Shown here: in pieces, positions 25,811 to 34,915 of the stretch
Position numbering within the stretch: position 1 is the first letter of the stretch
How the letters are laid out: every line of letters starts with the position of its first letter
Translations under genes and position numbers: made by a program
Source of the DNA: Mycobacterium sp. 236(2023)
Lineage (GTDB): Bacteria > Actinomycetota > Actinomycetes > Mycobacteriales > Mycobacteriaceae
Length of the DNA: 64,000 bases
Assembly (NCBI RefSeq): GCF_029623955.1
Contig: NZ_JARSBP010000002.1
Location: 310,001-374,000, forward strand
Reading direction: 5' to 3'
Notes under the pieces: generated by a model
The model's database searches: none
What the model was told of the DNA's origin: nothing
The model's input: the letters and a program-made list of their open reading frames with translations, nothing else

Positions 25811-26842
25811 TCAGAGGGTGGAGGCGAGGACGTCCAGGACGTCGTCGACCTCTGCCTCGGTGGTGGCCCACGAGCACACGAAGCGGACCACCGGTTCGCC
25901 GGCGTCGGGCTGATGGACCAGGTAGTGCTCGGACAGTGCCCGGTGAACGTCGGCGTCGAGCTTGACGAACACCTCGTTGGCTTCTACCGGGCACGCCAGC
26001 TGCAACCCCAGCGCCTCCAGTCCGGCGCTGAGCCTGCGGGCCATCGCGTTGGCGTGCGCGGCGTTGTGGAGCCACAGCCCACCGTCGAAGAGCGCCGCGA
26101 ACTGCGCCGCGATGAACCGGTGCTTGCTTGCCAAATGGCCGATCTGCTTCTGCACGAAGTGAATACCGTCGAAGTGCTCAGGTCGCCGAACGAGGATTGC
26201 GTCGCCGAACATCGTGCCGTTCTTGGTGCCGCCGACGCTGATGATGTCGGCGTCGCCGATCGCTTCGGCAGGGGAGACAGCGAGTGCGGCAATGGCATTG
26301 GCGATACGGGCGCCGTCGATGTGTACGAGCAGGCCAAGCGCGTGGGCGCGGTCGACGAACTCCTTGAGCGCTTCGGCTGTCCACACGCGCCCGCTCTCCG
26401 TCGACTGCGTGATCGACACGATGCGGGGCTGCGAATGGTGCACAGCCGTGCGGCCCAGTACTTTGCGTTCCAGTTCGTCTGGCGCGATCAGGCCGTCGAC
26501 GCTCGGCAGCCGCGTCAGCTGGGCCCCCGACAGCCGCACCGGCCCGCCGGCCTCGTCGACCAGGACATGCGCGACGTCGCTGCAGAAGATCTCACTCCAG
26601 GGCCGCGCTGCCGACGCCAGCGAGATGATGTTCGCCGCCGTGCCGGTGAACGCGAACAGCACATCGGCGTCGGGGGAGCCGAACGCCTGCCTGAGTCCGT
26701 CGGCGGCATGCGCGGTGATGTCGTCGTTGCCGTAGGCGGGGGCTGAGCCCTCATTGGCACGGCGCAGGGCCTCCAGGACCAACGGGTGCGCCGGAGCGGC
26801 GTTGTCCGAGGCGAAAGCGGTAGACGGCACGCTCTCCATCAT
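25811..26842 (-). CDS. Low-specificity threonine aldolase family PLP enzyme
   Basis: A 343-residue fold-type I PLP enzyme of the threonine aldolase / beta-eliminating lyase family. It starts with FASDNAAPAHPLVLEAL and has the PLP-Schiff-base Lys207 in GGTKNGTMFGDAIL, plus LLVHIDGARIANA, where the Asp contacts the pyridine nitrogen. It would cleave threonine or other beta-hydroxy-alpha-amino acids to glycine and an aldehyde. It is upstream of the isochorismatase unit with a 160-bp gap, so probably separate from it. Confidence 0.85.
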   Translation of the reverse strand: MMESVPSTAFASDNAAPAHPLVLEALRRANEGSAPAYGNDDITAHAADGLRQAFGSPDADVLFAFTGTAANIISLASAARPWSEIFCSDVAHVLVDEAGGPVRLSGAQLTRLPSVDGLIAPDELERKVLGRTAVHHSQPRIVSITQSTESGRVWTAEALKEFVDRAHALGLLVHIDGARIANAIAALAVSPAEAIGDADIISVGGTKNGTMFGDAILVRRPEHFDGIHFVQKQIGHLASKHRFIAAQFAALFDGGLWLHNAAHANAMARRLSAGLEALGLQLACPVEANEVFVKLDADVHRALSEHYLVHQPDAGEPVVRFVCSWATTEAEVDDVLDVLASTL

Positions 26843-26896
26843 GCGCCGAGCGAGAAGCCAGGGCTGTGGACGGGGTGTGAATCGCTGCCAGGAATG

Positions 26897-29245
26897 CTAT
26901 TCCGCGGGGGAGCGGGTGGCGAGCCAGGTGAAGAAGTCGTCCGCGTTGAGCACGGGCTTCCCGTACTCGAGCGCTTTGCGTGCCTTGCCCGACTGCGTGC
27001 CCGCCTCGGCCGTGACCAGCACGTCGCAGCGTGTCTTCGTCACCGTCTTCACCGGAGCCAGGCCCGCCGCAAGCGCCAGGCGTTCCATCTCGTCGCGCTC
27101 GACGACCCGCCCCGTCGAGTCCTGCGCCGTGCCCGTGAAGCAGATCCGCGTCCCGGGGACCAGAATGTCAGAGACGTCATGCTGCACGACGAGTTCGGCG
27201 CCGGAGAGGATTTCGACGCCCAGCATGTCCTCGGCCGCGCGCAACCGGCCCAGCACCTCGTCGGTCAACTGCACCCGCGAGGCGGCGGCCCGCAGCTGAT
27301 CAGCTACCGTCTGCCGCGCACCCGCCTCCCATCCCGTGCTCGCGCCTGCGGACGGCGCCTGACCGCCCAGCAGCACCGTCCCCACGTCGCGGCTGATCCG
27401 CAACAGCGCCGACAGCCCGGGCAGATGATCCGCCGCCGGCGTCGGGACCTCCGCGTCCCGGCTGACCAACAGACCCGACGTCTCCGCCGAGTCCGGATCG
27501 TCGAACGCCGACGAACCACTCTCCGCGTCGCTGTCGCGGTGGGCGTCGAGTGCCGCGCGTGCCCGCTCCAGCGCCGTATCCCCACGGATCCGCGTCCCGC
27601 GCAACTCGATACCGAGCGGCATCGCCGTCACAAAGCCGAGCCGCTTGAGCTCGAAGTCCAGCAGGCCCAGCTGCTCGTCGACACCGACGCCGACCGGTGT
27701 GCGCCCCGCCAGCATCGGGGCGATCACCGCCCACGCCTCGCGCAACGTCGGCGCCATCAACACGTCGGAGACGGTGATGCCGAACGCCGCGCGCGCATCG
27801 GCCAGATCCCGCTGCGGATTGATCAGCGTCGTGACGGCCGTCCCGTCGTCGAACGCGACCGCCAACTCGACAGGCCGCGGCCGCGACATCCGGCCCTCGT
27901 CGCCGACCGTCAGCATGCCGATCGCGCAATACCTGCGCGAACCCGCGTCGCCCGACGTCGTCCGTAGATAGCGCGCGATGCGCCGGTCGGTCTTCAAATC
28001 TTTCGGCAGCACAGGCCTTTTCAGCACCAGACCCGCGAGTGACGTGCAACGGCTCAGCGCCACATACAGCTGGCCCGTCGAGAACATGCCGCCTGTCAGG
28101 TCGACGACGACACGCTCGAGCGTCTGGCCTTGGCTCTTGTGGATCGTGATAGCCCACGCCAATTTGAACGGCAGCTGCGTGTAGGCGCCGACGACCTCGC
28201 GGCCCAGTGACGATCCCGACATCACCGGCCGCGTCACCTCCCACGTGAACGGGGAGACGTCGGCGCACGTGCCGTCAGGGAACTCGACCTCGACAACAGC
28301 CCCGTAGCGGTCGTACCCCACGCCGGCGATGCGGGCGACGGTGCCGTTGACCCAGCGGTTGCCCTGGTCGTTGTTTAGCATCATCACCTGCGCGCCAACC
28401 TTGAAGCGCAGCGTTTCCTCGACCGGCGCCTCGAACATCGACAAGTCGCCCGAGGTCTTCGCGTGATGCACCATCTCGTCGCCGGGCAGCCGCTCCAGCT
28501 GTTGCCGATTACGCGCCGTCACAAGGCGGTTCGTCGGCGCCAACGTCAGCCAGAACTCGCCGTCGGGCGGGACGAACTCCTTGTCGGCACGCGCATTCAG
28601 CTGCTCCTGGGCATGGCCGAGTAACACACCCTCGCGAATCTCATTGAGAATGGCCGTCATCCGGTCGTCACCGAGCTGGCGGAACACCGTCGTCAACGAC
28701 ACCGTCGGAAAGTCTTCGCGGTCAAAGGATCTGGCGGAGAAGAAGTATGGCGTCTCATACGTCGTCGAGAAAAAGCCGGCCTCGTCCTCGCGCACCACTG
28801 GCGGCAACTGGTACAGATCCCCGACGAGCACGATCTGCACACCGCCGAACGGCGTGCCCGGCGCAGGCCCGAAACGTTCCAGCGCGGCCGCGATCATGTC
28901 GAAGACGTCGGCCCGCACCATCGAGGCCTCGTCGATGATCAGCGTCTGCAGCGAGGACAGGGTCTTCGTGAAGCGGCCGGGCCGGTACTCGCCGCCGCCC
29001 CGGATGTCGTCGAGCGTCGTCGTCGACCGGAAACCGAACATCCGGTGAATCGTGTAGCCGTCGACGTTGAGCGCGGCGATCCCCGTCGGCGCCACCACGA
29101 CCACATTGCGATCCGTCTCGGCCATGAAGCGGCGGATCAGCGTCGACTTGCCGGTGCCCGCCTTACCGGTGAGAAAGACATGCCTGCCGCCCGCGAGCAG
29201 GGTCAAGGCCTCCCGGAACTCCTCGGTGAGGACGATGCCCGCCAT
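26897..29245 (-). CDS. PIF1/RecD-like helicase with C-terminal BRCT domain
   Basis: The 782-residue protein begins with a superfamily 1B helicase: Walker A GKAGTGKST (27-35), APTGIAALN, Walker B LIIDEAS (Asp105-Glu106), VLVGDLYQLPPV, and the late motif WAITIHKSQGQTLERV with YVALSRCTSL. This is the PIF1/RecD2 pattern for 5'-3' DNA unwinding. After about residue 430 comes a region of unknown fold. The final ~85 residues (PGTRICFTGTAQDS ... GKARKALEYGKPVLNADDFF) form a BRCT domain like that of NAD-dependent DNA ligase. The fusion suggests a DNA-repair or replication role with protein or DNA-end recognition by BRCT. Confidence 0.8.
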   Translation of the reverse strand: MAGIVLTEEFREALTLLAGGRHVFLTGKAGTGKSTLIRRFMAETDRNVVVVAPTGIAALNVDGYTIHRMFGFRSTTTLDDIRGGGEYRPGRFTKTLSSLQTLIIDEASMVRADVFDMIAAALERFGPAPGTPFGGVQIVLVGDLYQLPPVVREDEAGFFSTTYETPYFFSARSFDREDFPTVSLTTVFRQLGDDRMTAILNEIREGVLLGHAQEQLNARADKEFVPPDGEFWLTLAPTNRLVTARNRQQLERLPGDEMVHHAKTSGDLSMFEAPVEETLRFKVGAQVMMLNNDQGNRWVNGTVARIAGVGYDRYGAVVEVEFPDGTCADVSPFTWEVTRPVMSGSSLGREVVGAYTQLPFKLAWAITIHKSQGQTLERVVVDLTGGMFSTGQLYVALSRCTSLAGLVLKRPVLPKDLKTDRRIARYLRTTSGDAGSRRYCAIGMLTVGDEGRMSRPRPVELAVAFDDGTAVTTLINPQRDLADARAAFGITVSDVLMAPTLREAWAVIAPMLAGRTPVGVGVDEQLGLLDFELKRLGFVTAMPLGIELRGTRIRGDTALERARAALDAHRDSDAESGSSAFDDPDSAETSGLLVSRDAEVPTPAADHLPGLSALLRISRDVGTVLLGGQAPSAGASTGWEAGARQTVADQLRAAASRVQLTDEVLGRLRAAEDMLGVEILSGAELVVQHDVSDILVPGTRICFTGTAQDSTGRVVERDEMERLALAAGLAPVKTVTKTRCDVLVTAEAGTQSGKARKALEYGKPVLNADDFFTWLATRSPAE

Positions 29246-29313
29246 GGATGCCCAGATTACTGCGCCGAACGTGCACCCACGGTCGTTGACCGGCCGGATT
29301 CACGACCCTGAGC

Positions 29314-30006
29314 TCACTCTCGGCGAGGTGGCGAGCGCCACCTGCGCCAGCCGCGGCGGGCCGCGAACGCGCCGGCCACCGCCGTCACGCACCACACCGC
29401 GATCGCCGCAGCCAGCAGCGGCGCCGAGAACTCGCCGACCGTCGAACCCAGTGCCGTATACGCGAATGCTTTCGGCGCCGACCCGATGAATGCACCGACA
29501 GCCATCTGCCAGAGCGGCACCCCGAACGCGCCGAACGCGTACGACGCCAAAGCATCGTTGATCCCCGGCACGAACCGCTGCCCGACCACCGCCCAGAGCC
29601 CGCCACGCTGGATCAGCGAGTCGATCCGCTCCGCGCGCTGGTCGCCGAGCACCCCGCGGGCGCTGGCGCGGCCCGCGCGCTTACCCACCGCCGCGGTGAT
29701 GACGGCAGAACCGATCGTCGCCCCCAACGTGACGAAAGTTCCCACCACGGGCCCGAAAAGAAATCCGCTGCCGCCGGCTAACAGCGGTCCCGGCACCAGC
29801 AACGCCCCGAGAACCGCCGACACGACGACATACACGAGCGGCGCGAGCGCGCCCGTCGACTCGATCAGGCCACGCACCGCCTGGAGGTCGATGACCCGCT
29901 CGATCGCGGTCAGATAGAACAACACCGACAGCAACGCCACAAACAAAACCAGGCGCGCGATATGCGGCCGCCTGGACGTCGGTGGAGTGTCTTCGGGGTC
30001 AACCAT
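29314..30006 (-). CDS. TVP38/TMEM64 (VTT/DedA-like) membrane protein
   Basis: The start ATG 30006 gives a 230-residue protein with a basic N-terminus and five or six hydrophobic segments. LVPGPLLAGGSGFLFGPVVG and RFVPGINDALASYAFG correspond to the paired re-entrant motifs of the VTT (SNARE-associated/DedA-like) family, proposed to act as lipid scramblases or transporters. The reading frame beyond 30006 is an antisense shadow. It is divergent from the winged-helix gene with 39 bp between starts. Confidence 0.8.
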   Translation of the reverse strand: MVDPEDTPPTSRRPHIARLVLFVALLSVLFYLTAIERVIDLQAVRGLIESTGALAPLVYVVVSAVLGALLVPGPLLAGGSGFLFGPVVGTFVTLGATIGSAVITAAVGKRAGRASARGVLGDQRAERIDSLIQRGGLWAVVGQRFVPGINDALASYAFGAFGVPLWQMAVGAFIGSAPKAFAYTALGSTVGEFSAPLLAAAIAVWCVTAVAGAFAARRGWRRWRSPPRRE

Positions 30007-30045
30007 GCCACCGCAATCCTGCCGTACACCGTTAAGTTGGCACCC

Positions 30046-30657
30046 GTGAGTGTGACGGCGACGGACCTGACCGGGACCGAGCGGGCGGTGCTGCTGGTGC
30101 TGATGGTCGAGTCGAGACCCGTGCCCAATATGCAGCTGGCCGCCCTGGGCCCTGCGCTGGACAAACCCGGCCGCGACAAACTCAACAGGCTCGGCTTGAT
30201 CGAATCCCAGCGTGTGGGAAACAGATTCGTGCACGAGCTCACCGATCGCGGCTGGCGACTGTGCCGAGACCTCATCGATGCTGGACCGCCGCCCAGGTCC
30301 GCCGGACCGGCAAAGACGCTCTACACCGTGCTCGGTGGAGTGGCCCGCTATCTGGACCACGCCGACCTCAGCCTGGCCGACGTGTTCGGTACGACACCCG
30401 CCACCACCGAGGACCGGATCCGGGCCGCCTACGGGCGCCTGACGGCGCGGCCGGGCGGCTGGGTGTCGCTCACCAAGCTGCGCGCCGAGCTCACCGATCC
30501 CCGCGCCGACGTCGACGCGGCCCTGGCGCAACTGCACCGCACCCCCGGCGTCAGCGTCATCCCGCAGGAGGACCAGAAGGTGCTGACCGACGCGGACCGG
30601 GCCTCGGCGGTGGTCATCGGCGACAAGCCCAAACATCTGATCGCGATGGAGGCGTGA
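30046..30657 (+). CDS. Winged-helix DNA-binding-like protein paired with dual ATPase
   Basis: GTG 30046 gives a 203-residue protein. The N-terminal part (LTGTERAVLLVLMVE ... KLNRLGLIESQRVGN ... LTDRGWRLCRDL) has the helix order and wing of a MarR/winged-helix domain. The C-terminal half (WVSLTKLRAELTDP ... VDAALAQLHRTPGVSVIP ... KHLIAM) looks like a second winged helix. Its stop and the ATG of the next gene share one base (TGATG), so the two products are made together and probably form a complex. Function not known; a DNA-recognition or adaptor role for the ATPase is inference. Confidence 0.6.
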   Translation: MSVTATDLTGTERAVLLVLMVESRPVPNMQLAALGPALDKPGRDKLNRLGLIESQRVGNRFVHELTDRGWRLCRDLIDAGPPPRSAGPAKTLYTVLGGVARYLDHADLSLADVFGTTPATTEDRIRAAYGRLTARPGGWVSLTKLRAELTDPRADVDAALAQLHRTPGVSVIPQEDQKVLTDADRASAVVIGDKPKHLIAMEA

Positions 30658-33600
30658 TGGACGCACTGCAACGGGATGCGCTCGCATCACTGCGACTGAC
30701 GTGGGCGCCGACATCCGACGACCTGTGGCGTCCCCAGGACGCGACCCACGTCACCGGCCTCAACGAGCACGCCGTCGACGACGTGATGGCCGCATTCGGT
30801 GACGCGCTGCGCGACGAGGCGTCCAGCCCGCTCGGCGTCGTGATCCGCGGGCCGGCCGGATCGGGAAAGACGCACCTGCTCGGCCAGATCCGCGAACGCG
30901 TGCAGGCCGAGAGCGGATTCTTCTTCGTCGTCGAACTGCTCGACGCGGCCAGCTTCTGGCAGTCGGTGCGCAGCGGCATCCTGGAAAGCCTCGGCCGTCC
31001 CGGCTCGGGTCGCGAAACACAGCTCAAGGACCTGCTGTGGGAGCTGTCTTCGCTGGCGCACGTGTCGCGCGCCGACCGCCGCGCCATCATCGGAGACGAC
31101 GACCTCGACGCGGAAACGCTGTACCGCTTCATCAAGGCGCTGTCGGTCGTTGCCAAAGAGACTGTGTGGCAATGCCATCAGACGCTGCGCGCTCTGGTGC
31201 TGCTCGGGTCCAACGACTTCGTCGCCCACGATATCGGCGAGGGCTTCCTTCAGGGCAGCGAGGAGTTCAGCAGTGAAGAGCGCGGACCGTGGGGGTTGCG
31301 CGCGGCGCCGACCTCGGCGCAGGAATGCGTGCGCGACATCTCCCGCCTCGTCGCACTGGCCGGACCGTCCGTCCTGGCCATCGACCAGATCGACACGCTG
31401 CTCGCACAGTCGATGTCGTCGCGTTCCGACGACGGTGTGCTCGAACAGGTCGCCCACGGGCTGATGGCGCTGCGGCAGACGACGCGCCGCACCGTGCCGG
31501 TGGTGGCGTGCCTGCCCGCGGTGTGGGAGCACATCCAGGACCGGGCCGCCGCGAGCGTCGCCGACCGATTCCGCGTGACGGGCGTGCTGTCGCCGCTGCC
31601 CAGCGCCGACGTCGGCCGCGCCATTCTCGAGCGTCGCTTCGCGGCGAGCTACTCGTTTGTGGGGTTCACTCCGCCCTATGCGAGTTGGCCGCTGGCGCCC
31701 GAAGCGTTCGAGGAGGCCCCGTCGTACACGCCTCGGCAACTGCTCATCCGGGCCGACACCCACGTGCGGGAATGCCTCAAGCGCGGCGAGGTCGTCGAGC
31801 TCACGCACCTGAGCGCCGACGCGCAGCCGGTGTGGGAGTCCACTGAGGAACGCGAGAGTTCCTCAGCCTCAAGCATTTTGGATCGACAGTTCGCCGAGTA
31901 CCGGCGGCGTGCCGTGCCCGCCGCGGCGATCGCTCACGACGGTGAAGACATCACGATGCCCGAATTGCTGTCGGCGGCGCTGACCGCGTGGATCGCCGAG
32001 AAGGACGGCGAGGGCACCTTCGTGTGCGATCCACCCCCGGGCACCCAGGTGATGCTGCACGCCCGGCTGCGCGAAAACCTCGACCGCACGACGGAGGACG
32101 AACGGCACTGGGCCTTCCGGGCCGTCTCGGCAACCAACGCCAGCGCAGCGTTGAGTCGCGTGCGAAAAGCCATGACCGCAACGGGTTTCAGCTCCGGCGA
32201 GGACCGCCGCCAGCTGTTCCTGCTGCGCAACACGCCGTGGCCGAGCGGCAAGAAGACCGCCGAGGCCATCGACGAGTTCCACGCCAACGGCGGCCGCACC
32301 GTGGCGCTGTCGGAAGACGACGTCCGCACCATGACCGCGCTGCGCGACATGATCGGCGACGACCACCCCGACCTCCCCGCCTGGCTTCGCGCCCGGCGGC
32401 CGGCGCACAGCCTGGCGCTGCTGATCGAGGCGCTCGGCCTCGACGAGCCCGCCGCCGCGCCGCCCATCGTCGACGAACCCGAGCCGGAATCCATCGAGGA
32501 CGTCCCTGTCGACGTGCCTGACTCCGAAATCGCCCTCGGTTTCGATCTGCACACCGAAGAGCCCGTGACGGTGGAACTTTCGGCGTTACGCAAGCACGTG
32601 GCCATCTTCGCGGGCTCAGGGTCGGGCAAGACCGTGCTCATCCGGCGGCTCGTCGAAGAATGCGCGTTGCGCGGCGTCTCATCCATAGTGCTGGACCCCA
32701 ACAACGACCTGTCCCGCCTCGGCGCGGCGTGGCCGCAGTCGCCAGGGGGATGGCGCCGCTCCGACGACGGCCGTGCCGACGACTACCTGAGCAACACCGA
32801 GGTGACGATCTGGACGCCGCGGCGCACCAACGGCAGGCCGCTGGCGTTTCAGCCGCTGCCCGACTTTCCCAGCGTCGTCGACGACGCCGACGAGTTCACC
32901 GAGGCTGTCGAATCGGCATGCTCGGCGCTGGAGCCGCGCGCGCTGATCACCGGGAAGAGCCAGAAGGCCACCCGGTCCCGGGCGGTGCTGCGGGAAGCGT
33001 TGCAGCACTACGGAAAGACACCCGACCCGTCGCTGGCGGGCTTCGTCCGGCTCCTGGCCGACCTGCCCGACGACATCAGTGACATGTCAGGCGCCCGCGC
33101 CATCGCGGCCGACCTGTCGCAGAACCTGCGGGCGGCCATGGTCAACGATCCGCTGTTCGGTGGCGCGGGCGAGCCCGTCGACCCCGGCGCGCTGCTGACG
33201 CCGTCCGACGGGTACCGGGCCAGGGTGTCGGTGATCAGCATGATCGGGCTCCCGTCCGACGAGCAGCGGCAGAGCTTCGTCAACCAGCTGCAGATGGCGC
33301 TCTTCGCGTGGATCAAGCGCAACCCTGCCGGGGAGAAGCCGCTGCGCGGCCTGCTGGTGCTCGACGAAGCGCAGAACTTCGCGCCCGCACAGGGTTTCAC
33401 GGCGTGCACGCGCAGCACGTTGGCGCTGTCGTCGCAGGCCCGCAAGTACGGGCTCGGTCTCGTCTTCGCCACGCAGGCGCCCAAGGGGATCAACCTGAAC
33501 ATCCCGGGCAATGCGGCGACCCAGTTCTACGGATTGCTCAACGCCCCGGCACAGATCGAGACGGCACGCGAAATGGCCCGCGCCAAAGGTGGTCTCGTCC

Positions 33601-33752
33601 ACGACATCAGCAGGCTGCGCTCCGGCAACTTCTACGTCGCGACCGAAGGCGAGGCGTTCCACCGCATCGTCGCCCCGTGGTGCCTGTCCTACCATCCGCC
33701 GAGCCCGCCGTCGGCGGAGGAGGTGCTCTCGCTGGCCCAACGGAGCGCGTGA
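30657..33752 (+). CDS. Fusion of AAA ATPase and HerA/DUF87-type ATPase
   Basis: ATG 30657 (TGATG junction) gives 1031 residues; a longer upstream frame is a shadow. The N-terminal half is an AAA/Orc1-Cdc6/STAND-like ATPase: Walker A GPAGSGKT at 65-72, Walker B VLAIDQID at 239-246. A middle region contains a possible winged helix and an acidic linker (about 600-625). The C-terminal half resembles HerA/FtsK/VirB4-type DUF87 ATPases: Walker A GSGSGKT at 653-659, Walker B LLVLDEAQNF near 899-908, a Gln-rich sensor SSQARKYGLGLVFATQ, and the FxLxNAPAQIE tail. Such ATPases form hexameric DNA pumps. No nuclease domain or nuclease gene adjoins it. Possible roles are DNA processing, repair or defence. 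Confidence 0.7.
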   Translation: MDALQRDALASLRLTWAPTSDDLWRPQDATHVTGLNEHAVDDVMAAFGDALRDEASSPLGVVIRGPAGSGKTHLLGQIRERVQAESGFFFVVELLDAASFWQSVRSGILESLGRPGSGRETQLKDLLWELSSLAHVSRADRRAIIGDDDLDAETLYRFIKALSVVAKETVWQCHQTLRALVLLGSNDFVAHDIGEGFLQGSEEFSSEERGPWGLRAAPTSAQECVRDISRLVALAGPSVLAIDQIDTLLAQSMSSRSDDGVLEQVAHGLMALRQTTRRTVPVVACLPAVWEHIQDRAAASVADRFRVTGVLSPLPSADVGRAILERRFAASYSFVGFTPPYASWPLAPEAFEEAPSYTPRQLLIRADTHVRECLKRGEVVELTHLSADAQPVWESTEERESSSASSILDRQFAEYRRRAVPAAAIAHDGEDITMPELLSAALTAWIAEKDGEGTFVCDPPPGTQVMLHARLRENLDRTTEDERHWAFRAVSATNASAALSRVRKAMTATGFSSGEDRRQLFLLRNTPWPSGKKTAEAIDEFHANGGRTVALSEDDVRTMTALRDMIGDDHPDLPAWLRARRPAHSLALLIEALGLDEPAAAPPIVDEPEPESIEDVPVDVPDSEIALGFDLHTEEPVTVELSALRKHVAIFAGSGSGKTVLIRRLVEECALRGVSSIVLDPNNDLSRLGAAWPQSPGGWRRSDDGRADDYLSNTEVTIWTPRRTNGRPLAFQPLPDFPSVVDDADEFTEAVESACSALEPRALITGKSQKATRSRAVLREALQHYGKTPDPSLAGFVRLLADLPDDISDMSGARAIAADLSQNLRAAMVNDPLFGGAGEPVDPGALLTPSDGYRARVSVISMIGLPSDEQRQSFVNQLQMALFAWIKRNPAGEKPLRGLLVLDEAQNFAPAQGFTACTRSTLALSSQARKYGLGLVFATQAPKGINLNIPGNAATQFYGLLNAPAQIETAREMARAKGGLVHDISRLRSGNFYVATEGEAFHRIVAPWCLSYHPPSPPSAEEVLSLAQRSA

Positions 33753-33818
33753 TTTGGGCGCACTTCGACAACGTCAGCGTGACAAAGTACGCCGAAATCA
33801 CGTGGGTACCGTGGTGTC

Positions 33819-34859
33819 ATGCCTGCCACACGCCGCTTCATCATCATCGGTGCCGGATCGATCGGCGGAGGGACGGGCGGGACGCTGGCCCGAGGAGGCG
33901 TCGACGTCGTCCTCGTCGCCCGCGGCGCGCACGCGGAGGCGCTGGCCGAACAGGGTCTGACACTGCGCACACCGGATGGGGTGTTCGAGGTCCCGGTGGC
34001 GTCGGCCGCGGGCCCCGACGGGGTGCGCCTGACATCGCGCGACGTGCTCGTCTTCGCCACCAAGACCCATCAACTCGACGCGGCGCTGCAGGAATGGGCC
34101 GACCGGCCGGTGTTCGATGGCGACCGCGATGGTGACGTCGTCGGCACGGCGGGCCAGGTGTTGCCGGCGCTGACCGCGCTGAACGGGGTGTCGGCGGAGG
34201 ACAAGGCGCTTCGCTACTTCGCCAGGGTGTTCGGGGTGTGCGTGTGGATGCCCGCGTCATTCCCGTCGCCGGGCGAGGTGATCGTGCGGTCCTGGCCGGT
34301 GGCCGGACAGTTCCACATCGCCCGCTGGCCTGCCGCGCTGACATCCGCCGAGGATCGGGTGCTGGTCGACGAGATCGCCGCCGGCTGGTCCGCGGCGGGG
34401 ATCCTGGTTCAGCAGCCCGCCGACGTGGCGCCGTGGAAGTACAACAAGCTGCTGAGCAATCTGAGCAATGCGATCGTCGCGTTGACGGGAACGGATTCGC
34501 GCGACGACAAGGTGAGTGCCGCCGTCCGGCGCGAGGCCGAAGAGGTGTTGACGCTCGCGGGCATCGAGTGGGTGTCCTTCGAGACGTCGAAAGCCGCTCG
34601 GGCGCAGGGCCCGACACCGCGCCCGGTTGCCGGGGCCGAGGGGATGATCTCCAACTCGACATGGCAGTCGCTGGCCCGCAAGAGCGGAAGCGTCGAAACC
34701 GACTACCTCAACGGCGAGATCGCCCGCATCGCCCACCGCCACGGCGCGACGGCGCCGTTGAACGCGCTGCTCGCACGGCTGACCCGGGAGGCCGCGGCCT
34801 CGGGCAAGGGGCCGGGCGTCTACACAGTCGAGGACCTGGCGCGCCTGGCCGCGCAGTAA
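33819..34859 (+). CDS. Ketopantoate reductase (ApbA/PanE) family protein
   Basis: The 346-residue protein starts with the NADP-binding Rossmann motif FIIIGAGSIGGGTGGTLA. The family's catalytic Lys lies in APWKYNKLLSNLSNAIVAL, and a helical C-terminal domain has the conserved SSxWQxL-type segment SNSTWQSLARKSGSVETDYLNG (shown in parts: SNSTWQSL, ETDYLNGEI). Relatives reduce ketopantoate or other 2-keto acids. Not adjacent to other pantothenate genes, so a paralogue in another pathway is likely. It is followed by the flavoprotein-ferredoxin pair on the same strand. Confidence 0.8.
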   Translation: MPATRRFIIIGAGSIGGGTGGTLARGGVDVVLVARGAHAEALAEQGLTLRTPDGVFEVPVASAAGPDGVRLTSRDVLVFATKTHQLDAALQEWADRPVFDGDRDGDVVGTAGQVLPALTALNGVSAEDKALRYFARVFGVCVWMPASFPSPGEVIVRSWPVAGQFHIARWPAALTSAEDRVLVDEIAAGWSAAGILVQQPADVAPWKYNKLLSNLSNAIVALTGTDSRDDKVSAAVRREAEEVLTLAGIEWVSFETSKAARAQGPTPRPVAGAEGMISNSTWQSLARKSGSVETDYLNGEIARIAHRHGATAPLNALLARLTREAAASGKGPGVYTVEDLARLAAQ

Positions 34860-34915
34860 GAATCGCGGCGATTGCATTGGTGTCGTGAGTCGTCCGGCGC
34901 TGGAAGGATCGCCGG

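Noticed and set aside
30261..30656. N-terminal extension of the dual ATPase from 30261
   Set aside because: It is the +2 shadow of the winged-helix gene; the TGATG junction at 30655-30659 gives the natural start.
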